Assembly: GCF_023130475.1 (NCBI RefSeq)
Contig: NZ_JAKHEX010000002.1
Coordinates: forward strand, 1-64,000
Length of the DNA stretch: 64,000 bases
Origin: Aciditerrimonas ferrireducens
GTDB lineage: Bacteria; Actinomycetota; Acidimicrobiia; Acidimicrobiales; UBA8190
Direction: 5' to 3'
A program made the position numbers and the translations under genes. The stretch's first letter is position 1, and each line of letters begins with the position of its first letter. This document shows, one piece after another, positions 32,305-42,030 of the stretch. The notes under the pieces are model-generated. The model was not told the origin of the DNA, searched no databases, and was given only the letters and a program-made list of their open reading frames with translations.

Positions 32305-32425
32305 TCGCTCTCCCGGGCTTTTGTCCCGCCGTGGAGCGAGCGCCGCTGGCCGCGACGACGCCTGCACCTCTCGGACCAGACCCACCGTCGAGGTGGCGGA
32401 ACCCTAGGTGCGCCCCGCCGATTCC
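32305..32425 (-). promoter_or_regulatory. Guanidine-I (ykkC) riboswitch
   Basis: The minus-strand leader of gdmH contains, in order, CTAGGGTTCCG (about 32407-32397), GGTCTGGTCCGAGAG, and GGGACAAAAGCCCGGGAGA (32327-32309), the three most conserved blocks of the guanidine-I class, with pairing segments between them. It ends about 50 nt before the Shine-Dalgarno sequence. It is expected to switch the operon on when guanidine is bound. Confidence 0.9.
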
Positions 32426-32429
32426 CAGC

Positions 32430-32454
32430 GGGTCGTAGACAGTGTCCACGACCC
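32430..32454. promoter_or_regulatory. 25-nt palindrome at the gdmH promoter
   Basis: GGGTCGT and ACGACCC arms flank an inner GACA/TGTC palindrome. It covers the presumed -10 (TACGAC on the minus strand, 32432-32437) just before the riboswitch. Likely operator of the GntR regulator encoded at the operon end. Confidence 0.55.
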
Positions 32455-32456
32455 CT

Positions 32457-32483
32457 GTTTCCGGCGGTTTTCCCGTGTGTGAA
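32457..32483 (-). promoter_or_regulatory. GlnR-type operator in the gdmH/ureA intergenic region
   Basis: On the minus strand TTCAC, GAAAA and GAAAC follow at exact 11-nt steps (low-coordinate ends 32479, 32468, 32457), with a weaker GCAAC one step further upstream. The site is about 20 nt upstream of the gdmH -10 and about 60 nt upstream of the ureA -10, so it could act on both. Confidence 0.6.
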
Positions 32484-32543
32484 CATTGTGTTGCCAGCGG
32501 GTCCCGTTTCGACGTTCAACGGGCCCCTCGGGAACGCGGCGCC

Positions 32544-32549
32544 TAGCAT
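32544..32549 (+). promoter_or_regulatory. -10 box (TAGCAT) of the urease operon
   Basis: TAGCAT lies 6 nt before the ureA ATG, implying a leaderless transcript. No clear -35 is seen. Confidence 0.5.
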
Positions 32550-32555
32550 GCGGTC

Positions 32556-32858
32556 ATGCGGTTGACTCCGCACGAACAGGAGCGGCTCCTGGTCTCGGTG
32601 GCGGCCATGGTGGCCCGCGACCGGCGGGAGCGGGGCTTGAAGCTGAACTATCCCGAAGCCGTGGCCATCATCAGCGCGTTCGTGCTCGAAGGGGCCAGGG
32701 AGGGTCGAAGCGTGGCCGAGCTCATGGAGAGCGCCCGGCACGCCGTGCGCCGGGAGGAGCTCATGGAGGGCGTCGCCGAGCTGCTGGACCCGGTGCAGGT
32801 CGAGGCGACGTTCCCCGACGGGACGAAGCTCGTGACCGTCCATCGGCCGGCACCGTGA
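32556..32858 (+). CDS. ureA: Urease gamma subunit
   Basis: Complete gamma subunit of 100 residues, the usual length. [20 protein letters not shown], with [19 protein letters not shown] and [15 protein letters not shown], is diagnostic (shown in parts). It is the first gene of the urease operon; the start codon is 6 nt after a TAGCAT box and lacks a ribosome site, so it is probably leaderless. The stop overlaps the ureB GTG (GTGA). The subunit itself is intact, unlike the two structural genes that follow. Confidence 0.93.
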   Translation: MRLTPHEQERLLVSVAAMVARDRRERGLKLNYPEAVAIISAFVLEGAREGRSVAELMESARHAVRREELMEGVAELLDPVQVEATFPDGTKLVTVHRPAP

Positions 32859-33188
32859 CCGGCGGTTCCCCAGTGCCGCCATCCGAGCCTGACCGGCTGG
32901 TGCCTGGCGAGTTGTGGCTGGCGAGCGACCCGATCGCACTACCACTTCGCCCAGGCGAATCCTGCCCTGCGCTTCGACCGGTCCCGAGCCCTCGGCCGTC
33001 GTCTGGCCATCCCGGCCGGGACGTCAGTGCGCTTCGAACCAGGCATCGAACGGGAAGTGGCCCTCGTACCCCTCCGGGGCCGACGAACCGTCCTGGGTCT
33101 GCGCCGGGATCTCCCCGGTCTGCGAGACGGCGAACCACTGGACGTCGCCGACGATCCGGGCCAGGCACGGGAGGGGCAGCGTGACTGA
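32855..33188 (+). pseudogene. ureB: Urease beta subunit, internal deletion and frameshift
   Basis: The gene begins at GTG 32855 and reads [15 protein letters not shown]. About 22 conserved residues (the strand ending in NTGDRPVQVG) are then absent, and the sequence resumes one frame later at 32934 with [16 protein letters not shown] and ends normally at 33188, overlapping ureC. TCGCACT at the junction could represent both the end of the left part and the start of the right part (GSHY), as expected for a deletion of roughly 74 nt between 7-nt direct repeats. As written no functional beta subunit can be made. Assembly error is a serious alternative, because other conserved genes here show similar breaks. 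Confidence 0.75.
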
Positions 33189-34873
33189 GATCGACCGGGC
33201 CCGCTACGCCGCCCTGTACGGACCGACGGTCGGGGACCGGATCCGCTTGGCCGACACCGATCTGTGGATCGAGGTGACCGAGGATCGCTGCGGGCGCGGG
33301 GACGAAGCGGTCTTCGGCGGAGGCAAGGTCCTCCGGGAGTCCATGGGGCTGGCCCGTGCCACCCGAGCCGAGGGCACCCCGGACCTGGTGATCACAGGAG
33401 TGGTGGTGTTGGATTACTGGGGCGTGGTCAAGGCCGACGTCGGCGTCCGGGACGGTCGGATCGTGGCCCTGGGCAAGGCCGGGAACCCCGACATCATGGA
33501 CGGCGTCCACGATCCTCGCCGGCAACGGCCTGATCCTGACGGCCGGCGCGGTCGACTGCCACGTGCACCTCATCTGTCCCCAGCAGGCCGAGGAGGCGCT
33601 GGCCTCGGGCGTGACCACCTGGATCGGTGGGGGCACCGGACCGGCAGAGGGTACGAAGGCCACGACGGTCACCCCCGGGGCCTGGCACCTCGAGCGCATG
33701 CTTCTGGCCACCGCCGGCCTGCCGCTGAACCTCGTGCTCCTGGGCAAGGGGAGCTCGGTGTCTGAGGAGGCCTTGTTGGAGCAGGTCCGGGCGGGAGCCG
33801 GTGGCTTCAAGGTCCACGAGGACTGGGGGGCCACGCCCGCCGCCCTCGACGCCTGCCTCCGGGTCGCCGACGCCACCGGTGTCCAGGTCGCCCTGCACAG
33901 CGACACCCTGAACGAGGCCGGTTACGTGCAGGACACCCTGGCGACCATCGGGGGTCGGACGATCCACGCCTACCACACCGAGGGAGCCGGCGGGGGGCAC
34001 GCGCCGGACATCATCGTGGTAGCCGGCGAACGGAACGTCCTGCCTTCCTCGACCAACCCGACGCGGCCCTACACGGTCAACACGGTGGACGAGCACCTGG
34101 ACATGCTGATGGTCTGCCACCACCTGAACCCTGGGGTTCCCGAGGACCTGGCGTTCGCCGAGTCGCGGATCCGCCCGAGCACGATCGCTGCAGAGGACGT
34201 CCTGCACGACCTCGGGGCCATCGCCATGGTCGGTTCGGACTCCCAGGCCATGGGCCGGGTCGGGGAGATCGTGCTGCGGACCTGGCAGACCGCCCACGTC
34301 ATGAGGCGGCACCGCGGCGCTCTGCCGGGGGACGGACCAGCGGACAACCTGCGGGCCCGGCGCTACGTGGCCAAGGTCACCATCTGCCCGGCGGTGGCCC
34401 ACGGCATCGACCACGTGCTGGGTTCGGTGGAGCCAGGGAAGCTGGCCGACCTGGTGCTGTGGCGCCCGGGCTTCTTCGGGGTGCGGCCCGAGGTGGTCCT
34501 GAAGGGCGGCATGGTGGCCTGGGCGGCCATGGGCGACGCCAATGCGTCGATCCCGACGCCCCAGCCGGTCTTCCCTCGGCCCATGTGGGGCGCGGCGCCG
34601 ACGGTGGCCGCCGAGCGGAGCCTGAGCTTCGTGGCGCCCTTGGCCCTGGAGGGCGGCCTGGCCGAACGGCTGGCCGAATTGGGTCTCGGATCCCGGCCGC
34701 TCGCTCCCTTGGCCGACGTGCGCCGGCGGTCGAAGGCCGACCTGCCGCTGAACGACGCCTGTCCCCGAATCGAAGTGGACCCGGAACGATTCAGCGTCCG
34801 GGTGGATGGCGAGGAGATCGAGGTGCCCCCGGTGACCAGCTTGCCCATGGCTCAGCGCTACTTCCTCTTCTGA
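33181..34873 (+). pseudogene. ureC: Urease alpha (catalytic) subunit, short deletion and frameshift
   Basis: GTG 33181 opens the normal alpha subunit and runs through [10 protein letters not shown] (to 33510). The frame then shifts +1 at 33511/33512 and continues [21 protein letters not shown] to the stop at 34873. About ten residues usually present between these parts are missing (about 29 nt). Everything else is intact. The HVH nickel ligands, the carbamylated Lys in [27 protein letters not shown], the flap MVCHHL and GSDSQAMGR are all present. With the deletion the protein would stop early. True inactivation or a sequence artefact cannot be separated here. Confidence 0.8.
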
Positions 34874-35586
34874 TGGGCCGGCTCGTCTCGGTGCTCGTCC
34901 TGGCTGACGGCCGGTTCCCCGCCGGGACCTACGCCCACGCCCTCGGCCTGGAAGAGGCCGTGCGCCAGGGGCTGGTCGTCGACCTGGCGACGACGGCTGC
35001 CTACGTGGACGGCGTGCTGGCCACCAGCGGGGTGCTGGCAGCCCACGCCGCTGCGGCGGCATGGCAGCTGGAACGGGCGGAGGCGCCGATCGATCGCTGG
35101 TTGCGGCTCGACGCCGAGATCGACGCCAGGACCGCGTCACCATGGGCCCGGCACACCGCTCGGCTGCTCGGGCGGCACCTCTTGCGGGCAGCGGCCGCGC
35201 TCGGTCCGTCGGCCGAGGCTGCGGCCCGTCGAGCGGCCGCCGACGGGCCCGCAGGACCGCAGCAGGTGCTGGCCCTCGGTGCCGTCGTGGCCGCCGTGGG
35301 CGGGGGAGCCGACGAGGCTGCCCTACTCGCCGTGCTGGGGGTGGCCAGCGCGGTCGTCCAGGGGGCTGTTCGGCTCCTCGGCCTGGACCCCGTGGCTGCC
35401 ACCGGCCTACTGGCCGGCCGAGCAGACCACATGGAGGCCCTGGCATCGGAAGCGGCGGCTCGGTCGGCGACGGTGCTGGAGGACTGGCCGGCGAGCCTCG
35501 CCGAGCTGCCGGCGACAGCCGGGGCGATGCTGGACCATCTCTTGGAGTGCCAAGCCGCCCGGCCCGACCGGCTCTTCGCTTCGTGA
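34873..35586 (+). CDS. ureF: Urease accessory protein UreF
   Basis: Accessory protein of 237 residues that works with UreD and UreG in nickel insertion. VLVLADGRFPAGTYAHALGLEEAV is the typical N-terminus (given as a run of family landmarks: ADGRFPAGTYAHALGLEE). The remainder is alanine-rich and helical, as in actinobacterial UreF, and ends with MLDHLLECQAARPDRLFAS-like residues. The ATG overlaps the ureC stop (TGATG). The gene is intact, which argues that the urease operon has not been decaying for long. The order ureABCFGD is typical of actinobacteria. Confidence 0.88.
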   Translation: MGRLVSVLVLADGRFPAGTYAHALGLEEAVRQGLVVDLATTAAYVDGVLATSGVLAAHAAAAAWQLERAEAPIDRWLRLDAEIDARTASPWARHTARLLGRHLLRAAAALGPSAEAAARRAAADGPAGPQQVLALGAVVAAVGGGADEAALLAVLGVASAVVQGAVRLLGLDPVAATGLLAGRADHMEALASEAAARSATVLEDWPASLAELPATAGAMLDHLLECQAARPDRLFAS

Positions 35587-35613
35587 CGGTGGCGACGGGA
35601 GGAGGAACGCTGC

Positions 35614-36285
35614 GTGACGAGGACGCTCGACGATCGCACCGGCCCGAGGGATGTGGGTCCACGGGACGGGCGGCAGACCCTGCGGGTGGGCATCGGGGGA
35701 CCGGTTGGCAGCGGCAAGACGGCCCTCGTCGCGTCCTTGTGCCGGCTGCTCGGCGAGGAGCTGGAGCTCGTGGTGGTGACGAACGACGTCTACACCACCG
35801 AGGACGCCGACTTCCTGCGCCGTCGAGGCGTCCTGCCGGTGGAGCGGATCGTTGCGGTGCAGACCGGCTGCTGCCCGCACACGGCGATCCGCGACGACAT
35901 CGCGGCCAACCAGGACGCCCTGGAGGGACTGGAACGCCGATTCCCGGGGGCTGACGTGGCGCTCGTGGAGAGCGGTGGGGACAACCTCACAGCCATCTTC
36001 AGCCAGGCCCTGGTGGACCGGCAGATCTTCGTCGTCGACGTGGCCGGGGGCGACAAAGTCCCCCGCAAGGGTGGACCGGGGGTGACCCGAGCCGACCTCT
36101 TGGTGGTGAACAAGACCGACCTGGCCCCCTTGGTGGGGGCGGACCTCGACGTCATGGCCCGCGATGCGCGGGCCCAGCGGGGCGAGCTGCCGACGGTCTT
36201 CACAAGCCTGGTCGGCCCCGAGGGAGCCGAACCGGTCGCTGGTTGGCTTCGGGCGCAGCTGGCGGCCTGGCGAGATCGACGGTGA
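35614..36285 (+). CDS. ureG: Urease accessory GTPase UreG
   Basis: SIMIBI-class GTPase of 223 residues that drives nickel delivery to urease. [11 protein letters not shown] is the P loop, [13 protein letters not shown] the switch region, and [12 protein letters not shown] holds the Cys-x-His (CPH) nickel site. [10 protein letters not shown] and VNKTDLAP are the remaining signature motifs. The GTG start has a GGGAGGAGGAA site. It ends with a GTGA overlap to ureD. UreG could also assist the nickel-dependent guanidine hydrolase, which in other bacteria uses HypA/HypB-like chaperones; none is seen here. Confidence 0.95.
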   Translation: MTRTLDDRTGPRDVGPRDGRQTLRVGIGGPVGSGKTALVASLCRLLGEELELVVVTNDVYTTEDADFLRRRGVLPVERIVAVQTGCCPHTAIRDDIAANQDALEGLERRFPGADVALVESGGDNLTAIFSQALVDRQIFVVDVAGGDKVPRKGGPGVTRADLLVVNKTDLAPLVGADLDVMARDARAQRGELPTVFTSLVGPEGAEPVAGWLRAQLAAWRDRR

Positions 36286-37058
36286 CCCTGGTGGCCGGCC
36301 CGAGGGGTGCCGAGGTCGTGGTGGCCCCCGGGCCGGATGGTCGGCCGCGCTACCGGGTGCTGCGGCAAGGTCCGTTGCTGGCCTTGCGACCCACCCCGGC
36401 GGGCCTCCACCTCGTCTCCCCGGCGGCCACCCCGCTCGGCGGTGACGAGGTGACGCTGCGGCTCGCCGTGGAGGCGGGCGCCAGGCTGGTCGTCCGGTCG
36501 GCGGCGGCCAGTGTCGCCCGGCGGGGACCGAGGGGGGCGCCGTCGCGCCTCGAGGTCCGGGCCACCGTGGAAGAGGGAGCGTGGCTGAGCTGGCTGGTCG
36601 AGCCCACCGTGGTCGCCGACGGGGCGACGCACGACGCGGCGAGCTCCCTGGAGCTGGCCGAGGGGGCCGGCTTGTGGTGGCGGGAGGCGACCATCCTGGG
36701 CCGGAGCGGCGAATCGGGGGGGCGTGGCCGGTCTCGGCTGGCCGTGGATCGGGCCGGGTGGCCGGTGGTGCGCCACGAACTGCGGTTCGCGGCCGACGAC
36801 CCGGCGCTCGGCGGTCCCGCGGGCCTGGGCGGTGCTCGGGTGGTGGGCACTGCGCTGGCGACGGTGCTGGCCAGGAGCCCGGCGCCGGGCCCGTTGACCC
36901 AGGCCAGCGGGTGCCGGGTCGTGGTCCTGCCGACGGTCGACCCGGGCCTCGTCCTCGTCCAAGGTCTGGCCGAGGGCTGGCGCGAGCTCGAGGAGGCCTG
37001 GGGGCCAGCGCTGGCGTGGGTGGCGAGCGTCCACCGATGCGGGGAAGTGCCCTGGTAG
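36282..37058 (+). CDS. ureD: Urease accessory protein UreD
   Basis: Beta-rich accessory protein of 258 residues that forms the UreDFG complex on apo-urease. [34 protein letters not shown] (landmarks: [14 protein letters not shown]) and later WREATILGR are family features. The GTG at 36282 overlaps the ureG stop; an alternative frame start at 36243 lies inside ureG. The last gene of the operon; a 126-nt gap follows before the DivIVA-like gene. Confidence 0.83.
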   Translation: MTLVAGPRGAEVVVAPGPDGRPRYRVLRQGPLLALRPTPAGLHLVSPAATPLGGDEVTLRLAVEAGARLVVRSAAASVARRGPRGAPSRLEVRATVEEGAWLSWLVEPTVVADGATHDAASSLELAEGAGLWWREATILGRSGESGGRGRSRLAVDRAGWPVVRHELRFAADDPALGGPAGLGGARVVGTALATVLARSPAPGPLTQASGCRVVVLPTVDPGLVLVQGLAEGWRELEEAWGPALAWVASVHRCGEVPW

Positions 37059-37184
37059 GGTCCGAGGGGACTGGCGCGGGCCGGGCGCACCGGCGAGGTT
37101 CGATGGTCGGCCGAGACGTGCCGAGGGGAGGGTGGCTCGACCGGGCGTGGGCCCAGGGACCCAGGACGAGGGCGAGGAGCAACC

Positions 37185-38318
37185 ATGGCACGAGGCTCGC
37201 AGTGGGGCAACGGTTCGGCCGGGGTCGACTGGCGGCGACCTCCGCCCTACGACCTCGAGGAGGACGACGCCGTCCTGGCCAGGGTGGTCGAACCGAACGT
37301 CCCGACCGAGGGCCGCAGCGGTCGGCGTCGACCGGCCGAGGGGCCAGGTGACGACCTGGGTGGCGGCAGCGAGGCCGCCGGACTCGGCCAGACCGGACAG
37401 GGGGACACGGAGGTGGCCCCGCCGAGCTGGGTGTCGGGCGAGGAGCGCGCCAGCGAAGGGGTGACCGTGCTGGCCTCTTCGTCGGGTGCCGCCGTGGCCG
37501 GGCGCCCGGCTGGTGTGGGCCAGCCCGGCGAGACGCCCCGGCCGTCGGAGGGCACCGAGCCTCGGACCCAGGCGTACCGTCTGGCCCCGACCCGTCCGAC
37601 CGGTTCGGCGAGCCCGGATCCTGCCGGGGCGTGGTCCCCGGAGGCCGGCGAGGTGGAGCTGCCGGCCTTCAGCGTGGTGCGCCGGGGTTTCGACCCCGAC
37701 GAGGTGCAGGCCTACGTGGAGGACCGGGAGCGGCAGCTCGCCTTCCTCCAGGGCCAGGCCGACGCCGCCGAACGGCAGCTGCGCAACGCCCTGGAGCAGC
37801 TGGCAGCCGAGCGGCGACGGGTCGAGGAGCTGGAGGCCCGGCTGCAGGCCAGCGAGGCCGAGCGGCTGCGGGACCCGGCCCCGCCCCCCTCGATCGCGGC
37901 CCTCGGGGAGCGAGTGAGCCGGATCCTCGAGGAGGCCTGGGAGGCGGCCGAGGCGCTGCGGCGGGAGGCCGAGGGCGCGGCCGAGCGGGCCCGGGAGGAA
38001 GCCCGGCAGATCCTGGAGCAGGCCGAGGTCGAGGCCCGGCGGCGGGCCGACAAGGTGGCGGCCGAGACCGAGCAGCACCGACGCCGGGTCCTGGAGGAGC
38101 TGGACGCCGCCCGGGCCGAGCAGCAGGCCGCCTTGGCGGCGCTGCAGGAGCGCCGGGAGGCGGCCATGGCCGAGCTGGGCCGCATCCACCGGTTCTTGCA
38201 GGACGCCCTGGGCGGCATCGCCGGGCGGGCCGGTCCGGGAACCGGCGAGAGCGGAGCAGTCGAGCCGGGCGGGAGCGGAGCGCCCGAGGCGCAGGAGGGT
38301 CGAGGCGAGGATGCCTGA
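37185..38318 (+). CDS. DivIVA/Wag31-type coiled-coil protein
   Basis: Protein of 377 residues. The first 150 residues are low complexity and probably disordered. Then FSVVRRGFDPDEVQAYVE matches the membrane-targeting DivIVA domain, followed by about 150 residues of heptad coiled coil rich in Glu, Arg and Ala, ending in a Gly/Glu-rich tail. Such proteins mark cell poles or septa in actinobacteria. The ATG has a GAGGAG site. It overlaps the next gene by 8 nt. It is not the main Wag31 of the division cluster by position, so it may be a paralogue with a different role. Confidence 0.75.
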   Translation: MARGSQWGNGSAGVDWRRPPPYDLEEDDAVLARVVEPNVPTEGRSGRRRPAEGPGDDLGGGSEAAGLGQTGQGDTEVAPPSWVSGEERASEGVTVLASSSGAAVAGRPAGVGQPGETPRPSEGTEPRTQAYRLAPTRPTGSASPDPAGAWSPEAGEVELPAFSVVRRGFDPDEVQAYVEDRERQLAFLQGQADAAERQLRNALEQLAAERRRVEELEARLQASEAERLRDPAPPPSIAALGERVSRILEEAWEAAEALRREAEGAAERAREEARQILEQAEVEARRRADKVAAETEQHRRRVLEELDAARAEQQAALAALQERREAAMAELGRIHRFLQDALGGIAGRAGPGTGESGAVEPGGSGAPEAQEGRGEDA

Positions 38319-39285
38319 GGACGCCCGGGCGGCCACGGGCGCGCTGCAGGAACCGGGCCGGGACGAGCGGCGGGCGGCCCTTCGGGTGGCCCTGGCGCCG
38401 GTCGGCATCTGGACGGGCCAGCTCGACATGGTGCCGGCCGCCCGGGCCCAGGAGCTGGCGGCCGAGCTCGAGGAGCTGGGCTACCGGGCCGTGTGGCTGC
38501 CCGAGGTGGCGGGCCGGGACGTCTTCGTGCACCTGGCCCTGCTCCTCTCGGCCACTCGGCGGCTGATCGGCGCGACGGGCATCGCCAACATCTGGGCTCG
38601 GGACGCCGTGACCATGGCCGGGGCCATGAAGGGCCTGACCGAGGCCTTCCCGGACCGGGTGGTGATCGGCCTCGGGGTCAGCCACAAGAACCTGGTCGAG
38701 GACCTCCGGGGCCACCGCTACGAGCAGCCCCTGACGGCCATGCGGCGCTACCTGGAAGCGGTCGACGCCAGCCCCTACACCGCGCAGCGGCCCGCGGCCG
38801 CCCCGTGGCGGGTCCTGGCGGCCCTCGGTCCGAAGATGCTGGCCCTGGCGGCCGAGGCGGCCGACGGGGCCCACCCCTACTTCGTGACCCCCGAGCACAC
38901 CGCCTCGGCCCGTGCCACCCTCGGAGCGGACCGGCTGCTCTGCCCCGAACAGGCCGTCCTGCTCGAGCAGGACCCCAGCCGGGCCCGGGAGGTGGGCCGG
39001 GCCTACACCGCCCTCTACCTCTCCCAACCGAACTACGTCCGGAACCTCCGCCGCCTGGGGTTCCCCGAGGAGGACCTCCGGGGCGGGGGCAGCGACCGGC
39101 TGGTCGACGCCCTCGTGGCCTGGGGGGACGAGGAGGCCATCGTGCGGCGGGTCCAGGCCCATCTGGACGCCGGGGCCGACCACGTCGGGGTCCAGCCCTT
39201 GCCGACCGAGCGGCGGGGGGTGCCCGACGACCAGTGGCGCCGGCTCGCCTCGGCGTTGACCGGCCTGCGGCGAACCGGCACCTGA
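38311..39285 (+). CDS. Luciferase-like (LLM class) F420-dependent oxidoreductase
   Basis: TIM-barrel flavin/F420 oxidoreductase of 324 residues. VALAPVGIWTGQLD, LGYRAVWLPEV, IGATGIANIWARDAVTMA, RVVIGLGVSHKNLV and HPYFVTPEHTASAR are typical of the actinobacterial TIGR03620-like subgroup, most of which use cofactor F420. The ATG overlaps the coiled-coil gene by 8 nt. Substrate unknown. The first 25 residues precede the conserved barrel start, so a later start is possible. Confidence 0.82.
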   Translation: MPEDARAATGALQEPGRDERRAALRVALAPVGIWTGQLDMVPAARAQELAAELEELGYRAVWLPEVAGRDVFVHLALLLSATRRLIGATGIANIWARDAVTMAGAMKGLTEAFPDRVVIGLGVSHKNLVEDLRGHRYEQPLTAMRRYLEAVDASPYTAQRPAAAPWRVLAALGPKMLALAAEAADGAHPYFVTPEHTASARATLGADRLLCPEQAVLLEQDPSRAREVGRAYTALYLSQPNYVRNLRRLGFPEEDLRGGGSDRLVDALVAWGDEEAIVRRVQAHLDAGADHVGVQPLPTERRGVPDDQWRRLASALTGLRRTGT

Positions 39286-39346
39286 GGACTGCCTGGGCGC
39301 TGGGCTTCGCCCGGTCCGGCGGGCGCCGCCGCGGTGCCTGAAGGCC

Positions 39347-40966
<1,620 letters not shown>

Positions 40967-41012
40967 CTGGACCCCCTCCCTGGTCGACGCCCCCTGGTGC
41001 CATCATCGCGCC

Positions 41013-41051
41013 GTGGCTCCCTCTCCGACCTGCTCTCGGGCGGTGCCATGA
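41013..41051 (+). CDS. Possible 12-codon leader peptide coupled to patatin gene
   Basis: GTG at 41013 lies 6 nt after CATCAT (41001-41006), the leaderless spacing of this genome. The ORF encodes VAPSPTCSRAVP and its TGA overlaps the patatin ATG (ATGA). This would let leaderless initiation feed ribosomes to a gene lacking its own ribosome site. No protein function is expected. Confidence 0.35.
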   Translation: MAPSPTCSRAVP

Positions 41052-41893
41052 GCGTGGCGTTCGTGCTCAGCGGCGGTGGCAACCTCGGCGCCCTCCAGGC
41101 CGGGGCCCTGCGGGCCCTGGTCGAGGCCGGGATCCGGCCGGACCTCGTGGTGGGCACCTCGGTCGGGGCCATCAACGGCGCGTTCTTCGCCAGCCGGCCG
41201 GGGCTCGAGGGCTGCTGGGCCCTTGAGGACGGCTGGCGTCGGCTGCGCCGCCGGGACCTCTTCCGCTTCCGGCTCGGCCTGGCGCTCGGGGGCTTCCTCG
41301 GGCTCGGCGACCACCTGGTCGGCACCGGGCGGCTGCGGGCCTGGATCGAGGAGCACCTGACGGTTCGTCGCGTCGAGGACACCCCGGTGCGCTTCGCTGC
41401 CGTCGCCACCGACGCCCTGCGGGGCGACCCCGTGGTGCTGACCGAGGGGGACCTGGCCAGCGCGCTGCTGGCCAGCTCGGCCATCCCGGGCATCTTCCCG
41501 CCCGTTCGGATCGGGGACCGCTGGCTGGTCGACGGCAGCCTGGCGGCGGGGACGCCCGTGCTCGAGGCCCTGGCCCTGGGTGCCCGGGAGGTCTACGTGC
41601 TGACCACCCAGACCGCTCCCCGGCGCCGACCACCCCGTGGCGCGATCGCCATGGCCATGAACAGCGTCAGCTTGACCACCGCTCAGCTGCAGCGGGAGCA
41701 GGTGGCGGCGGCTGCCCGGGACCTCGAGGCCCGAGGGGGTCGGCTCCACCTGGTGCCCTCGCCCGCCCCGGAGGCGCCCTCGCCGTTCGACTTCCGCCAA
41801 GGCGGACGGCTGGCCGACCTGGCCTACGCCCGGACCCGAGCGTGGCTGGCCGGCGTTCCCCAGGTCGCTGCCGCGGCCGGCGAGGAGGCCTAA
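41048..41893 (+). CDS. Patatin-like phospholipase
   Basis: Serine lipase of 281 residues with the Ser-Asp dyad of the patatin/RssA family. SGGGNLGALQAGAL is the oxyanion loop at residue 8, GTSVGAING (about residue 40) carries the nucleophile Ser, and VDGSLAAGTP (about residue 160) the catalytic Asp in the DGS/DGA motif. It is predicted to release fatty acids from phospholipids. The start codon overlaps a tiny upstream ORF and has no clear Shine-Dalgarno sequence. It diverges from an acyl-CoA ligase gene. Confidence 0.9.
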   Translation: MSVAFVLSGGGNLGALQAGALRALVEAGIRPDLVVGTSVGAINGAFFASRPGLEGCWALEDGWRRLRRRDLFRFRLGLALGGFLGLGDHLVGTGRLRAWIEEHLTVRRVEDTPVRFAAVATDALRGDPVVLTEGDLASALLASSAIPGIFPPVRIGDRWLVDGSLAAGTPVLEALALGAREVYVLTTQTAPRRRPPRGAIAMAMNSVSLTTAQLQREQVAAAARDLEARGGRLHLVPSPAPEAPSPFDFRQGGRLADLAYARTRAWLAGVPQVAAAAGEEA

Positions 41894-41981
41894 CCGCCGC
41901 GTTTGGGGACGAGAACGCGGGATTCGCCAGCGTGGGCGGTCCCGGCGGGGGTCGGGGGGCCGGTCCCGACGGGCGGCTGCA

Positions 41982-42012
41982 AATCACAACATGTCACACA
42001 AACTCCACAACG
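41982..42012 (+). repeat. 31-nt repeated element, copy 1
   Basis: Identical to 56827-56857. It is AC-rich and contrasts with the GC-rich surroundings. It consists of three 10-nt units beginning TCACAACATG, TCACACAAAC and TCCACAACG. On the minus strand the units read GTGGA, TGTGA, TGTGA at 10-nt spacing. It lies between the convergent patatin and proline dehydrogenase genes. Confidence 0.7.
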
Positions 42013-42030
42013 GGCGCCGGACCCTCCTGA

